Source: Gavia stellata
Lineage: Eukaryota; Chordata; Aves; Gaviiformes; Gaviidae
Assembly (NCBI RefSeq): GCF_030936135.1
Contig: NC_082604.1
Span: 3,107,001-3,171,000 of the forward strand
Reading direction: 5' to 3'
DNA: 64,000 nucleotides
This document shows positions 47,901 to 59,900 of the stretch, one piece after another (position 1 is the first letter of the stretch; each line of letters begins with the position of its first letter). The position numbers and the translations under genes are program-made. Below the pieces are notes generated by a model, which was not told the origin of the DNA, made no database searches, and saw only the letters and a list, made by a program, of their open reading frames with translations.

Positions 47901-50900
47901 AACTCACTGCCCAGTGCTACTACCAACAAACAGACCAGGAAAACCGCAGGTATCCAGATGCAAGCCAGAGATGCTTACGCAGCCTTTCAGCCAGTTCTGT
48001 CTCCTCCATTTCCAATTTCTTCCTGGGTTCAGGAAATTGCACTTTCTTTGTTAACAGCACTCACAGAACTGTGCTAATAAATGCACCATGAACTCAGAAA
48101 ACGCATTCACTTGCAGCTTGCCCCATCTGCAAGGGGACAGAGCAACTGTTGTACATAAAACTAATCCCGATGTTGACCTTCAGGACTGGAAAGAAAAAAA
48201 AAAAACAACCAGGCAGAGCCCTAAGCAGGGACAGAAAAAAATTAAGCAAAGGCTTTCTGGATCTTTCCGCTTCCGCTCTGGAACAGTTTTTAGACATTAA
48301 TTCTTTCCTTCCCCACTTTGGGGTTCCTACAGGTAGGTTTTAAATTTCTGGCTTCTCCAGTTCTCCATTTTGTAGGAGGCATCAGCTGCATCTCCTTACA
48401 AAACATTCATGAAGGGTTACAGCTTTGTAAGGGAGTTAACACGCAACTTTTCAGCCCTCTTCAGACAGCATTGACGTCCTTAATAACAGAGTTTTTCTTA
48501 ATGCTCAAGAGGATTCCTCTAGTATCTCCCCTAATACTGTTATTTCAGACTTCCTACTTAATAAATAACTTTACAACATTATTAAGGATGAGCAAGAACA
48601 TAAACGTATCAATCGTTATTTCATATGACTTCAATTATATAAAGTTGAATCAATATGCTGTAACAGGCAGATTCCAGGAGCCTACCTATTTTCTGTGGGA
48701 GCTCTGCAGTCTGGTCATAACCCTTTACAAGGTGCCCTTTAGCAAAGCATTTTGGTTGCAAAGTTAACATTTGTATAAGGTATAAGCTGTAAGCAGTTAA
48801 GCCCAGAAGAGGAAGAAAACCAGTCCCCTAAAATTGGAATACTCTAATTCCTTTTCAGAAAAGGCAAGATAATCTGCTGCAGTTTGTTGCTGTCATCCAC
48901 CTTACAAAAAATCACCCAGTTAATTCCTGGTCAGCTGTTCTACCTTCCAGACCTGCAACTCCAGTGCACCTATGCTCTACCACCAAGACTTGACCTCTGT
49001 TGGAACAGCTTTTGAGGGGATTTTCAGACAAGCACCACTTGTAATTCTGGGTTTCACAGAAATATTTGGAGGGCTCGGGAAAGGCTGTATGTTCTCCAGG
49101 GCACAGAACAGCTGGTTTAAGAATTTACTTACTGTCACAGTTGAAGTGGCATGTCAATAACATTTTGAACGAGGCCCTGCATACTGCTCAGAGCCAAGAC
49201 AGAACGGTTCGGCACCAGGATTTACAATTTTACATGGCTTCAAAGAGCAGCAACACAGCTTTGCAAAAGGAATAACTACCCAGGGCTAAGAAAATAGAGA
49301 TCTTTCTAGCTGAGAAAGCTGTTGAGACACAGTGTTCCGAGGAAACACCATGTACGTGTGCCATATTGTGATTCTTCCCCGCAGGGCACTTAAATGGCAC
49401 TGCCAGATAATCCACGGAAGCAGACGACAGGTCACACTACACAGGACGGCAAAAAATCCAGTGCTCCCTGCTGTCTAACACAGCAGGAGTCTCTTTCCTG
49501 ATCCCAAACACAGCAAGGGTTCAGAACCCCTGAATGCTTGAGCTGGGCACTGAAGGACATGGCCATGCAGTGAGACATACTCATCACCATTCCCGACATC
49601 ACCTTCCCAGCTGAATTCAAAGCAACATTCTTGCAAGGGCCGAGCTGTGCACCAAAATAAAGAAAACCTCCCACAGGCATCCAGGGCAAGTGCTGAACCA
49701 GTAGTTTAATCCAACACAGCTACAAACACACAAGCAAAAGTGACCTAGAGCAATGCAATCCCAGAAATCCAGAAATAAAGGTTGGTGCGAACGCAATGTG
49801 AATGGAAACATGTGGGTTTAAGCACAGGAACAAAGGGTTAAATGAATGGTCTGTCTGGGTAACAAAGGACACTGTTCCCAGCTGCAAAGCTGAGGAGGGT
49901 GTCAAGCACTGAAGGCAGCAGACTGCTAAGAGCCCAGCACGGACAAGACCCCATGTCCTAATACGAGGAGGATGACGAGTTTGCAGAATACCACGCACCA
50001 TTTTTCTGTTAGCCCAACAGAACAGACTACAGACATGTCTTTCAAACCTAGGTTCCAAACAAGGGAAAACAAAACGTGCAGCAATCTGCCCTATGATTTA
50101 CGGAAGCTTAAGTGAGATTCAGAGGCAAAAATCCACCTTATAACAGCCAGCAACTTCTAAAGGATGTAACTAAGCTGTCCTAACCTAAGCAGTCATCATC
50201 AGCCAGAGGAACCCCAGAGACGCAGTGAGGGGCTGACATCCTCTGTGCTGCCCACAAATGATCCAGGTCAGATCACCCAGTCCCATACATCTTAGGTGTC
50301 TGCAGATAGGCGAGTGTGAGTGACTGAAATCTATAAAAGAATGAGTGTTAATAGGCAAAGTCAACTTATTTGGAGATCCTGTAAATAAATACCACCTTCC
50401 CTTCCATAGGATCTTCTAATGAATTTTACGACACTATTTTCCCTACACCTGTTTCTGAGCTACAAGGTAGCACTTACTACTCCTATGAGTTCTGATACTA
50501 ACGTTCTTTACCTGGAATTCAGTCCTCCTCTCTGAACACGTTTTAAGAGGTCATCATCTCTACCCATTTTTTGCTCTAGTTGTACAAATACATCTGCCTT
50601 TTTAAATCTCTGTTTTGTCAGACTGAATTTGTAAGGCTGACCAGGGAAATGGAATGAGCAGGAGCAATTCCACCCCCCCGCCCCGCCTCCAAACCCAGAG
50701 TTGCACATGCTGCTTTAAATAATGCCTTACACATTTCTGTCCCTAGTAAAAGTACTTCACCAGATGCACCGTAAACATCCCATTATCCTTTGCAATAGTG
50801 CCGTCACACCAACCACTTCCCTGTACAACTGACAAATAAACTCATCTCTTGCCTCCAGAACATGAATGCCAGCCTCTAGAAAAGGGATTTTCTATTTCTG

Positions 50901-53900
50901 CTAAAAGAGTCTGTAAGAACAGAAATGGGATGAAATACTTGAAGACTGCGAATAAGAATTGCTATTCTTTTCAAGGGAGAACAGGGTCTTCGTCCACACT
51001 GTAATACCTCCCGGCTGTGTTATCTTCACAGTGGTCGCTGGCTTGCCTCTCGCCCCATTCTGGTAATTCTCAACGTAACGAAGGAAAGCCTCCCTGTCAA
51101 CCTCCCCACTTACTCATTCACAGCTTCTGATCATTTCCTGCCTACATTAAACATCAAACAAAGCTCAATAGGAAACTATATCTAATGCCCCAGGTAAAAC
51201 TAGACAAAATAAGTTATTGAAGAGGCATTAAGTTTGCTCGACACTTTTTACCTTTGATAAAACCGTATTTCATTTGATCACGCTTTCTATCCACTCTTTT
51301 ACAACATTTTTCACTGTCTTTAATTATCATTTTTTCCAAAATCCAAGATTGTGCATAACATTAAGATGGAACTAATAGCTTGCTAGAGGTGTGTGTTCAC
51401 CCTGAGAAGCCTGTAAGCCCTTTTCTACGTTTTCTTCTCTCATCTGGAATAGAAACCTTGAAGAGTAATTCAACACCTTCTCAACCCTTCAATCATTCCA
51501 CTCCACAATGCAGACCATTTCTCTAGTTCATTTTCTGCATTTCTCAAGGCTTGCTATTAAATCCCAACCTCATCTTTCATCTGTTTTGCAAATTAACAAA
51601 TCATATCTGCTTGTGATCGCTCAACCCAAGATCCCGTTTTGAAATCAGCTCTTCTACAACATGTTTGCCGCTCACTAACGAACATATCTAAAATAATACA
51701 TTGCACCATCCATCAAAATGGCCCAATCTTGATCTCTTTCTCCAAAGCCTACAAACTTTGCTTCAGTGTTTTCACAACTGTCCATCCCAGAGCCTTAGCT
51801 AAATGAATTTCAACAAATTTAGTTCCAAGTTTTGAGAAATTCATAGTGGCTTTGCCCTTAAAACTGCAAAATTTCAGTTCAAAGTAATTGCAACCTTTGA
51901 GATAATATTTCATTTGGTTTGCCGAAATTACCTTAATTATCTTCTCACAGGTCTATGTGTTCCCACATGTCTCCTCAGAGCATCAAGTCTCCCAGGTCAT
52001 TCTATCAGCTTTTCCAACTTATATCTCACCAGCTGAACTTTTATTGACATACTTCGAGCCAGACAATTAGCTAATCTGATCTTTAACAACATGGAAATTG
52101 CTATCACATCAAGAATGTGTTCAGCTCTTCCCAATAACTGCGTGTCACAGCTTGGTAAAAGCTGCTTCTCTTCAGAAACTCACCTGTAGAATCCTCTGCA
52201 GGATTGAAGGAAGAGCGATAAATGCAGCCATGTTGTTCAGCACTTGCATTGTCAAACTCTTCAAAGCTGAAATAGCAAACGTAAAAGCCACCAGCAGTTC
52301 ATTAGGATTCAAGGAGTAAAGAGAGATCAATCGTTCAGATTAAGGGAGTTTTATTTCAGTTCATGTTTTCTAGTTCAAAAACGGTTTTTATCTTTTTTTC
52401 TGCCGCATATGTTTTGCGCTAAGCACACGCAGCTGTTTGTATTAGAAGGTATATTTAAAAGTTCTCGATACCACGATGCTGTCCCTTCCCCTCCCACACC
52501 CTGCCTACAGTAAACAGTCACATTTTGAGACTTACTTGGTAGCACTGCCGTTCATCTTTTCCTACCGCTACCAAAAACCAGTTTGGATGCCTTGTCCATG
52601 TTATAGTCCCACAGACTCTAAAACTTCCTGGCATTAACCTTCGCATGAAACTTGTTCCTCAACCCCCAGTTCCCCAGAGTAAGAGCCAATACTGAGATAT
52701 GTGTGGATCCAGCGATTCAGCTTCTTTGTGGGGAGCAGTTAGAGCAGTTGGGGAAGTATGCACATTAAGAATGAAAACAAAATAGTTACGCAGGATCCAA
52801 GTGTGTTATCCTCTCATCATTTCTGGTATCACTTCAGATGATTACTTTTCTGCAGGCATTAGCTCCCAAAAATGGATAATCTAGGGGATGTTCTGAATTT
52901 AGATGAAAAGATGAGTTGAGGGAAGAGGGCCGATTTTTATTTTTGGGTTACTGATCTCTGCAAGACTATCCCCAGGAGTCCAGATATAGCTAATGGTCAC
53001 TGGAAGGAAAGGAATAGAGGGAGGACGGACAGCATGATAACCACCACGCTTTCTTGTAATATGTTATCATCCTCAACCACGCACAACTACAATCACTGTG
53101 GAGCACAGGGCTGGAATGGACCAAAAGATATTACTCTCTCCCAGAACCACAGTATCTAAGCCACTTTTTAACTCGTCTTAAGTCTCCCATAAAGGGAGGT
53201 TTTTCGAGATGTGCTGCTAACACCCACAACAGATTCAGGGCACTAGAACTGGAGTAGAGAATTTAGCTGGTGTATCCAAGTTCTACTGACTTTATATACA
53301 ACAGCCAGGTGCAGGGATAAGCGCACAAAAAGGCTAGGCATGGAAAATGACAGGGTATTATGTTGGAGGTTCCCAAGCGCAGGCTGCAACCTACTTCCAG
53401 CTTAGAAAGCCTTTGTACAGGCTGTGCGCCTTGGCTTTTTCACAGAGACCATTCTCAATGAAACCAGCTTATGAGCAGAGGCTATGGTAGGGTTCCTCTT
53501 CCACTCAGGACTTAAAAAAGAAAAAAAAAAAAAAGGTATCTGACAGCTGCAGCCTACCAAATGTCCAACCTGAACTCAGTTCTACAGCCACTGCAGTTCA
53601 GATGTACTGCGGGAGCAGTGAATTTAGGAACTGAGTAACAAAACCGCTTTTCTTCTATTCATTCGGTAGAGGAGGAGAGACAGCACACAGCTTTTGATTA
53701 GTATTTGGGGTCGCAAAGGCTAAAAATACTTACATTCGGAGTATCGACACTGTGAAGAACCAGATAATTTCTGTGGGGACATCATAGCCTCCAGCAGGGG
53801 AAACCAGAGGGCCTGAAATAATCGAATGCAAGGAAAAAACCAGTAAGAAGACGGCAGTACGAAAAATGAGCTGTGACCAGTGTCAGAGTCCATTTCCAAA

Positions 53901-56900
53901 GACTCACTTCCACATTCTGAAGAACGGAACTACATTTCTCATGACTGCAATGGAACAGGACTGAAACATGTTAAAATAACCTCAGAGCAAAGCACTTAGG
54001 GATCTGCTTTTAGTCTAGATTGCTTGTATCTTAGACTAACATACTATTTCATTGGGGTCTAAGCACAGAAGACCTTTGGCTCCTGTGGCTCTCTCTTCTC
54101 CGTTCTCACCTGTTTCTTTACTGGAATTGTGACAACATAAGAAATCTACTTTTATTCATTCAGTTCCCCACTACTTCTCCATGTGAGACGCAAACTCTGT
54201 GGTGTAGAGACTGCTTACGGAATGGGTAGCACAGTAAATGGATCCCAGCTGGAAAGGGGCATCTAAATGCTCCAGGCAGGATCCAGGAGTTGTGAAAATT
54301 CACATAATATTGCACTGGGGAAGCCAGCTGTATTGTCTCCACCCCTCAAAGACCAGGCTGACATTAAATTCAGGATTTGTGAACATATTCAGAACAGCAA
54401 TATTCTGCAGCCACAGTGAGAACAGCATCAACTTTGTGCCGCCATAAAGTTGGCTCAAACCTTACTATGCCTTCTTTAGTGTCTGACATTCAAGCCAAAA
54501 TTTCAATTGGAGCTAAAAATGGGGGAAAGGATATTGTGTCATCTGCTTCTCCACTGCTGATACGCACTTTATTTTGTGGTCCACCCTTACAAGTGAGGGT
54601 TTCTCTCTTGGGGGTCTAAAACCTGAACCACTGCAAGAACAACATAAGGCAGAGGAAAACAATGACTGCTTAGGACATATCGGTATCCACTAGACGGGGA
54701 AAAGAAGAGTGAAGAGAAAGTTTCAGGACATGCAGAGGCCTTTGTTGATTTTAGTGATACTTTTTTTTTTTATTACCTTACCTCTCGCTGTTGCTGGTCT
54801 AAATTGTGTGAATTCCTCCGGCAAAGGGCAATTGTTTTCATTAAAGTATCTTCAATGTTTTCTAGCAAGGGGAGTTCGGCTGAGCCTAAGTTTTGGAGGG
54901 GAAAACCAAACCGCAATTATAAAAAACATTAGATACATTAACTCCCAATCATTCTGCAAAATAAAATCATGTTGTTGTTCTAAAATCTGCTCACTGCAGC
55001 AAGCAACTAAATTATACAGACAGGTCCTGATTTTTGGCACTCTTCCTGAATAGCACAATAAATTGGGCATATAAAATATTTCATGTAATCGAATAAGGAA
55101 GATCTTAGCTGGGGTTTAGGATATAATTAAGTAACAAATATGGGCACTGCATTTAATTAGGTGCCCATGAGTCCCTGGGCTAGTGAACAGGGCACCTGTG
55201 CATGTACTCATTTTCTGCAGGCAGAACATCCTTACTTGTCTGAGAAGTTTGCTTCAAAAAAAAAGCTACCTCCAGATGTCTCGCATCACTGTTCATCTCT
55301 AATGCCTGCCAAAGCTCAGTAATGAGTTTGAATGGATTCTAACATCGGAAATGTGTCTGGTGAGCCGGTAAGGGTACCAGTCACAATCCAAAGAGCTAAC
55401 AGGGCAGATGACCACACACACACGAAAATCCATCTCATTTTGTTTACTCTGATCTTGCAAGAGATCAGAGTAACAGAGTAAGGAAGCGTCATCAGAACAA
55501 CAACCACAGCCGTGCGAATATAAATTTTAAAAATGTTGCTGCAATACCTAGAAACCTGAAAGAGGATCTCATTATGCCAGGTGTCAAACATACACACTTC
55601 ACATTTTTGTGTTTATCTCTTTTTAATAGAAAATGGAATTTAATTTGATAACTCTTACTTTCGTCGTCTTGCGTAAGCATCAGCAACTTGCTCTGCAATC
55701 GCTGAAACAAAAGAGAAGAACAGTAAACTTGCAGAACCTTGATAGAAGGGGTTTTAAAAGGTATGGTTACAAAGGCTCACCCTCATTTTCTCCCCCAATA
55801 TGACTAACATGGCAGAAATGTCTTTCCAAATACAGAAAGGAAAACAGGAGCTGAAAGATGATTTTTGATTAAGAAAAACATATTTCAGCGTCTATTATAT
55901 ACTCGATCCTCGAAGACATGCCAGAAAAATAGACCGATCTGCTGAGTCTGCAGACAACGTATGGTTATTTCACAGAAGGTAAATGCTTCTGTGGATTTTA
56001 TCAGGAAACAAATCGAGAAGCAATGACAAGATCAAACCTTAACATAGGCTATCATGCTGATGGCACGTCATGCCATACTGGCATGGCAAAACTGCCACAT
56101 TCAGGATTTCAGTGTACCATACCTCAAGCATAACCAGAAAGGCACCATGGATATCTCCCTTCTTCTCCAGTAAATATGAAGAAGCTTCATGGAGCTGATG
56201 TTTCTGGGTTATCTGAGTTAAAAGAAAAAAAGGTAAGTGTCTATCTTAAGAAATCTGCCAGTGTTTGTTTACTCCACAAGACAATGATGACCAGATGGTC
56301 AGAAAGGATTGTGTCTCCATGTGTTCATAGGCACGTTACCCAGTTTGAGCACTCCTACTTCCCCCCCACCAGCTACACGGCGTCTGTTTCTCAACTTGCA
56401 GTATTGCTACCACCAGCATCAAAATCTTTAAAAAAAAAAATCTTAAATCAAGATCAAGGATGGATTACTGTTAAAAATTTTCATAAAGGGAAGAAACAGC
56501 TGCCCTCCCAGCACTAGTCAAACTTTGGCAGAGTTGCTTTCCAAAAACCCCTGGCCCATGGTTTCATATACCTTCAACATACTAATCAACGTTAACACAG
56601 CCAATCTGCATTCTGCAGTTACTCAGTAGCTTCAGTGCACTAATGGCCTTTTCTCATTAGCCCTGAGACTACATTCAGAATCAGCATATTAAACATAGCT
56701 AGCCATGCTGCATGAGAGCAGTTTAGCAGCTCAAGGAGACAAACAGCGTAGGAAATGGATTAGGAAGAGTATCCAGGAACTAATCCACAACCTAGGCTAA
56801 AGTACTTTTACAGTACTTTAAAGAGGTAGGAGTTGATTTGAATGCTTCCCCTAACCCCTGCCCTTATAGATGTCTTTCCTACCTGGATGGTTTCTTCCAA

Positions 56901-59900
56901 TCTGCAGTATTCCAGAACTTTAAGTGTCTCCAAAACGTGGTCTGGGCTGTACCGACACAGCAGCTCAATGAATTGCTCAGTGACGCAGGGCGGTAAGTGT
57001 ATCAGGTCTTGGTTAATGCCTTCTCTGGAATGAAAAAGGCACAAGAGACTCAAGTCAAATTCTAGCCCAGAAGTTTGGCTGGAAAGAAGAGTTTCTTACT
57101 CGATTGCGTGTTGTCTTTTATCCTTAATACAGAAGTAAAAAATCTGTTTCTAAGAGAAAACATATGCTGTTTCTAATAGTTACTGGTGCTGGAAGTTTGT
57201 TAGTAGGCATTTCATTTGTTCCAGAACATATTCTACTGATGCCTCAGTATAAATTAGACTATCAAAGACCCCCTGTGAAGAAAGATTCTAGTACAGACAC
57301 CTCTTCAGCAATGCTATGGCAAAGAGGTACAAAGAACTCACCTAATTTCCTCAATAAACCTTATGGTCTTTTTAGATGCTGGCCATCTATTTGTCCTATA
57401 GACCTTCTCTGCATGTGTTTGAAGAAATATTTTGTTGCTTTTTGCTTAATGCTCCTGAAATTATTCTTTGACCTGCTGTATCACATTTTAATGTTTCATC
57501 TGCTAGAATATGATCCCTTTTATAAAGTCGTATGTCAATGAGCTAGATGCTTCTGTTAGGGAGACATCCCCATTTTTATTTAGTTCCTCTTCTCAGACAG
57601 AAGAAAACTGGTGAATTGGGTTTTGCTCTTGCACAGGCAGTAAGTCCATGCACTTTACGGTCCTTGGTAGAGCAGATCGCCAACTGCAAGGTTTTGCACC
57701 AGACCCCACATATTGTTCAGCCAAAGGCTGCATCCTCTCTCAAGAGTTTTGCAACCTGCTGCACTACAGAACTATATTCAGCTGGAACTAATGACATCTA
57801 CCTCATCTCCCAGCATGGGATCTGCTCAGTCAACGCAGGCAGGTGAAGTCTCCAACCTGTGCTGTGTTTCCTGGCCTCGTTATGTCCCTGACCTCCTCTG
57901 ACCTGTCACAAGCAACGCTGCCGTGATGGTCAGGCACTCAGCAGTGCAGACCCGACACTCTTCTCTCCTGGTTCTCTCCTGGTGTCCCTATGGATAATGC
58001 TGCCTGGCCCGAGTCCTTCAGGAGGCCAAACCAGGGCTTCCCTTCCGATTCTAGCCAAGGTAACTTCTGCAGGTGAAGCTCAGAGTACAATTAAACTCAT
58101 TTAATAAAAATTGGATTAATAAAAAGGATTTCTCCGATTCCTTTGCAGCAGCAGCTGCAGGCAGTGGTTTGTGCAGTGGCCATTTTCTAACCCCTTGGTT
58201 TATTATTAAATAAACTCCTAATGTGGAGGAAACAAAACAGAGAACAGAATTGCGTGCAGTGCCCATGACTGTCCCTGTGTCCTGCCTGTTTTCTACTGAT
58301 CTTGTTTTTAAAAGGAGCAACATGAAGCAAGAGATTTCAGAGTTAGGATGGAAAGGATGATAGTTTCCTAGAGACAGATATAGCACCTGCAACCCTTCCA
58401 CATGAACAGCAGTTCACCACCACTATAGGTTAAACTTCACGTGGCAGTTCTAGGATTGATGTCTCACGCAGAGAAACAGCAGAAGCTTATCCTGTCTAGG
58501 AAACACGGCTCTAAAACATGTTCTGAAGCTCTGCTAGGAAAGAAAACAGATCAAGGTATGTGTTTAGTTTTGTTACCTTTCTGAACAGAAATTCCTAATC
58601 AGGAGAAGATGCGTTGATGTGCAAACCCTACAACCACGGGATGGGAAAGGTCTCATATACAATATGATCCTCTATTTCCTGGGAGCTACAAGAGCTAACA
58701 GGATTATCATCATCTAAGAAAGGCCAGGAGAATACTGTGCCCCTAGCAAACCAAAAGAAGCTTACTGTGATTACAATGTCAGTCACTTGATTATAAATGA
58801 TATTTGCCCAGAAATGAAAGCCTCACGCAGGTACTGATCGCAGTGTCCAAAGTATGGACACAGTTGTACAAAAATTGGTATCCAAACTACTGAGTTCTGA
58901 CATCAAATAGAAGAATGGACTTTTGAAAGACCAAACAAGAACCCTAAATTCTGGCCTCCTGCTTCCACCATCCACTCCTCTCACAGCACACATGCTATGA
59001 ACTCCCCCAATGCCTGTAAGGGAGTGAGCGTTCTACTCTTTTTTTGACTAGACTAAAATAAAGAAGCACTTTCTATCTAAAACGATCTCTGTCTACCAAA
59101 ATGGGAAAAATGGCAAGTCATACATTTTTAGCAGGACAACAAACTTCCAGTCTGGAAATAACTCTGGCACCTAGTATGAAGTATGACTTCATGAGCAAGC
59201 CAACCTTTTCCTTAACCATTTCACTTAAGAAATGCAGAGAAGAGAGAACAGAAAGCTGGATTTTGATAACGTTAAAAACTAAGCAACAGTCTTAAGACTT
59301 GCAGGTCCTGCTCAGCACAGTGTGATCAGGTTCATCTTCCATGCAACCATGCCAAACAGCTCCCCTGCCATACTCTATGTGCTCTTTCCTAAAAAGAAGA
59401 GATAATCACTGGTTTCTCACAAAACCTGGCACAAATGAGCTTTGCGAGTGTCACAGATAGCTGGTCAGTGAGAAGAGCCATTGTAACAGAACCTAAAAGT
59501 TTAAGTATCCGTTAATATATTTATAGACCCAGAACACCATATTGCTAAGTAGGTTAATACTGTTGGTATACTACACAAACACATGCTGCAAACAGACATG
59601 CTTCACCGCGTTGTTTTTTTAGAGGAAAAAACTTCAAGCGTTTATAATGGAAACGTAGCAAAGGCTGTGATTAATGAGCTGAGCAATACACACTACATTC
59701 TCTGTTTTGTGTGGCTGCTTATAAGATACAAACACACAGACATTTGGTTTTAATTTCCCCAGGCAATTTCTGTTAACCCTGTTTCCTCCCTTCCCCCTTC
59801 CATCTCCTTTAAAATAAATCTCTAGCTGAATTAAATGGGCCAAATTAATCCCTAATGCAATTCCACCAACTAGGATAGTTACGCTAGCATGATGAGTCTT

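Noticed and set aside
57164-57541. 125-codon + strand open frame, hydrophobic C-terminal half
   Set aside because: It lies in a VPS8 intron, with no homology recognised and no splice context; AT-rich hydrophobic reads are common by chance.
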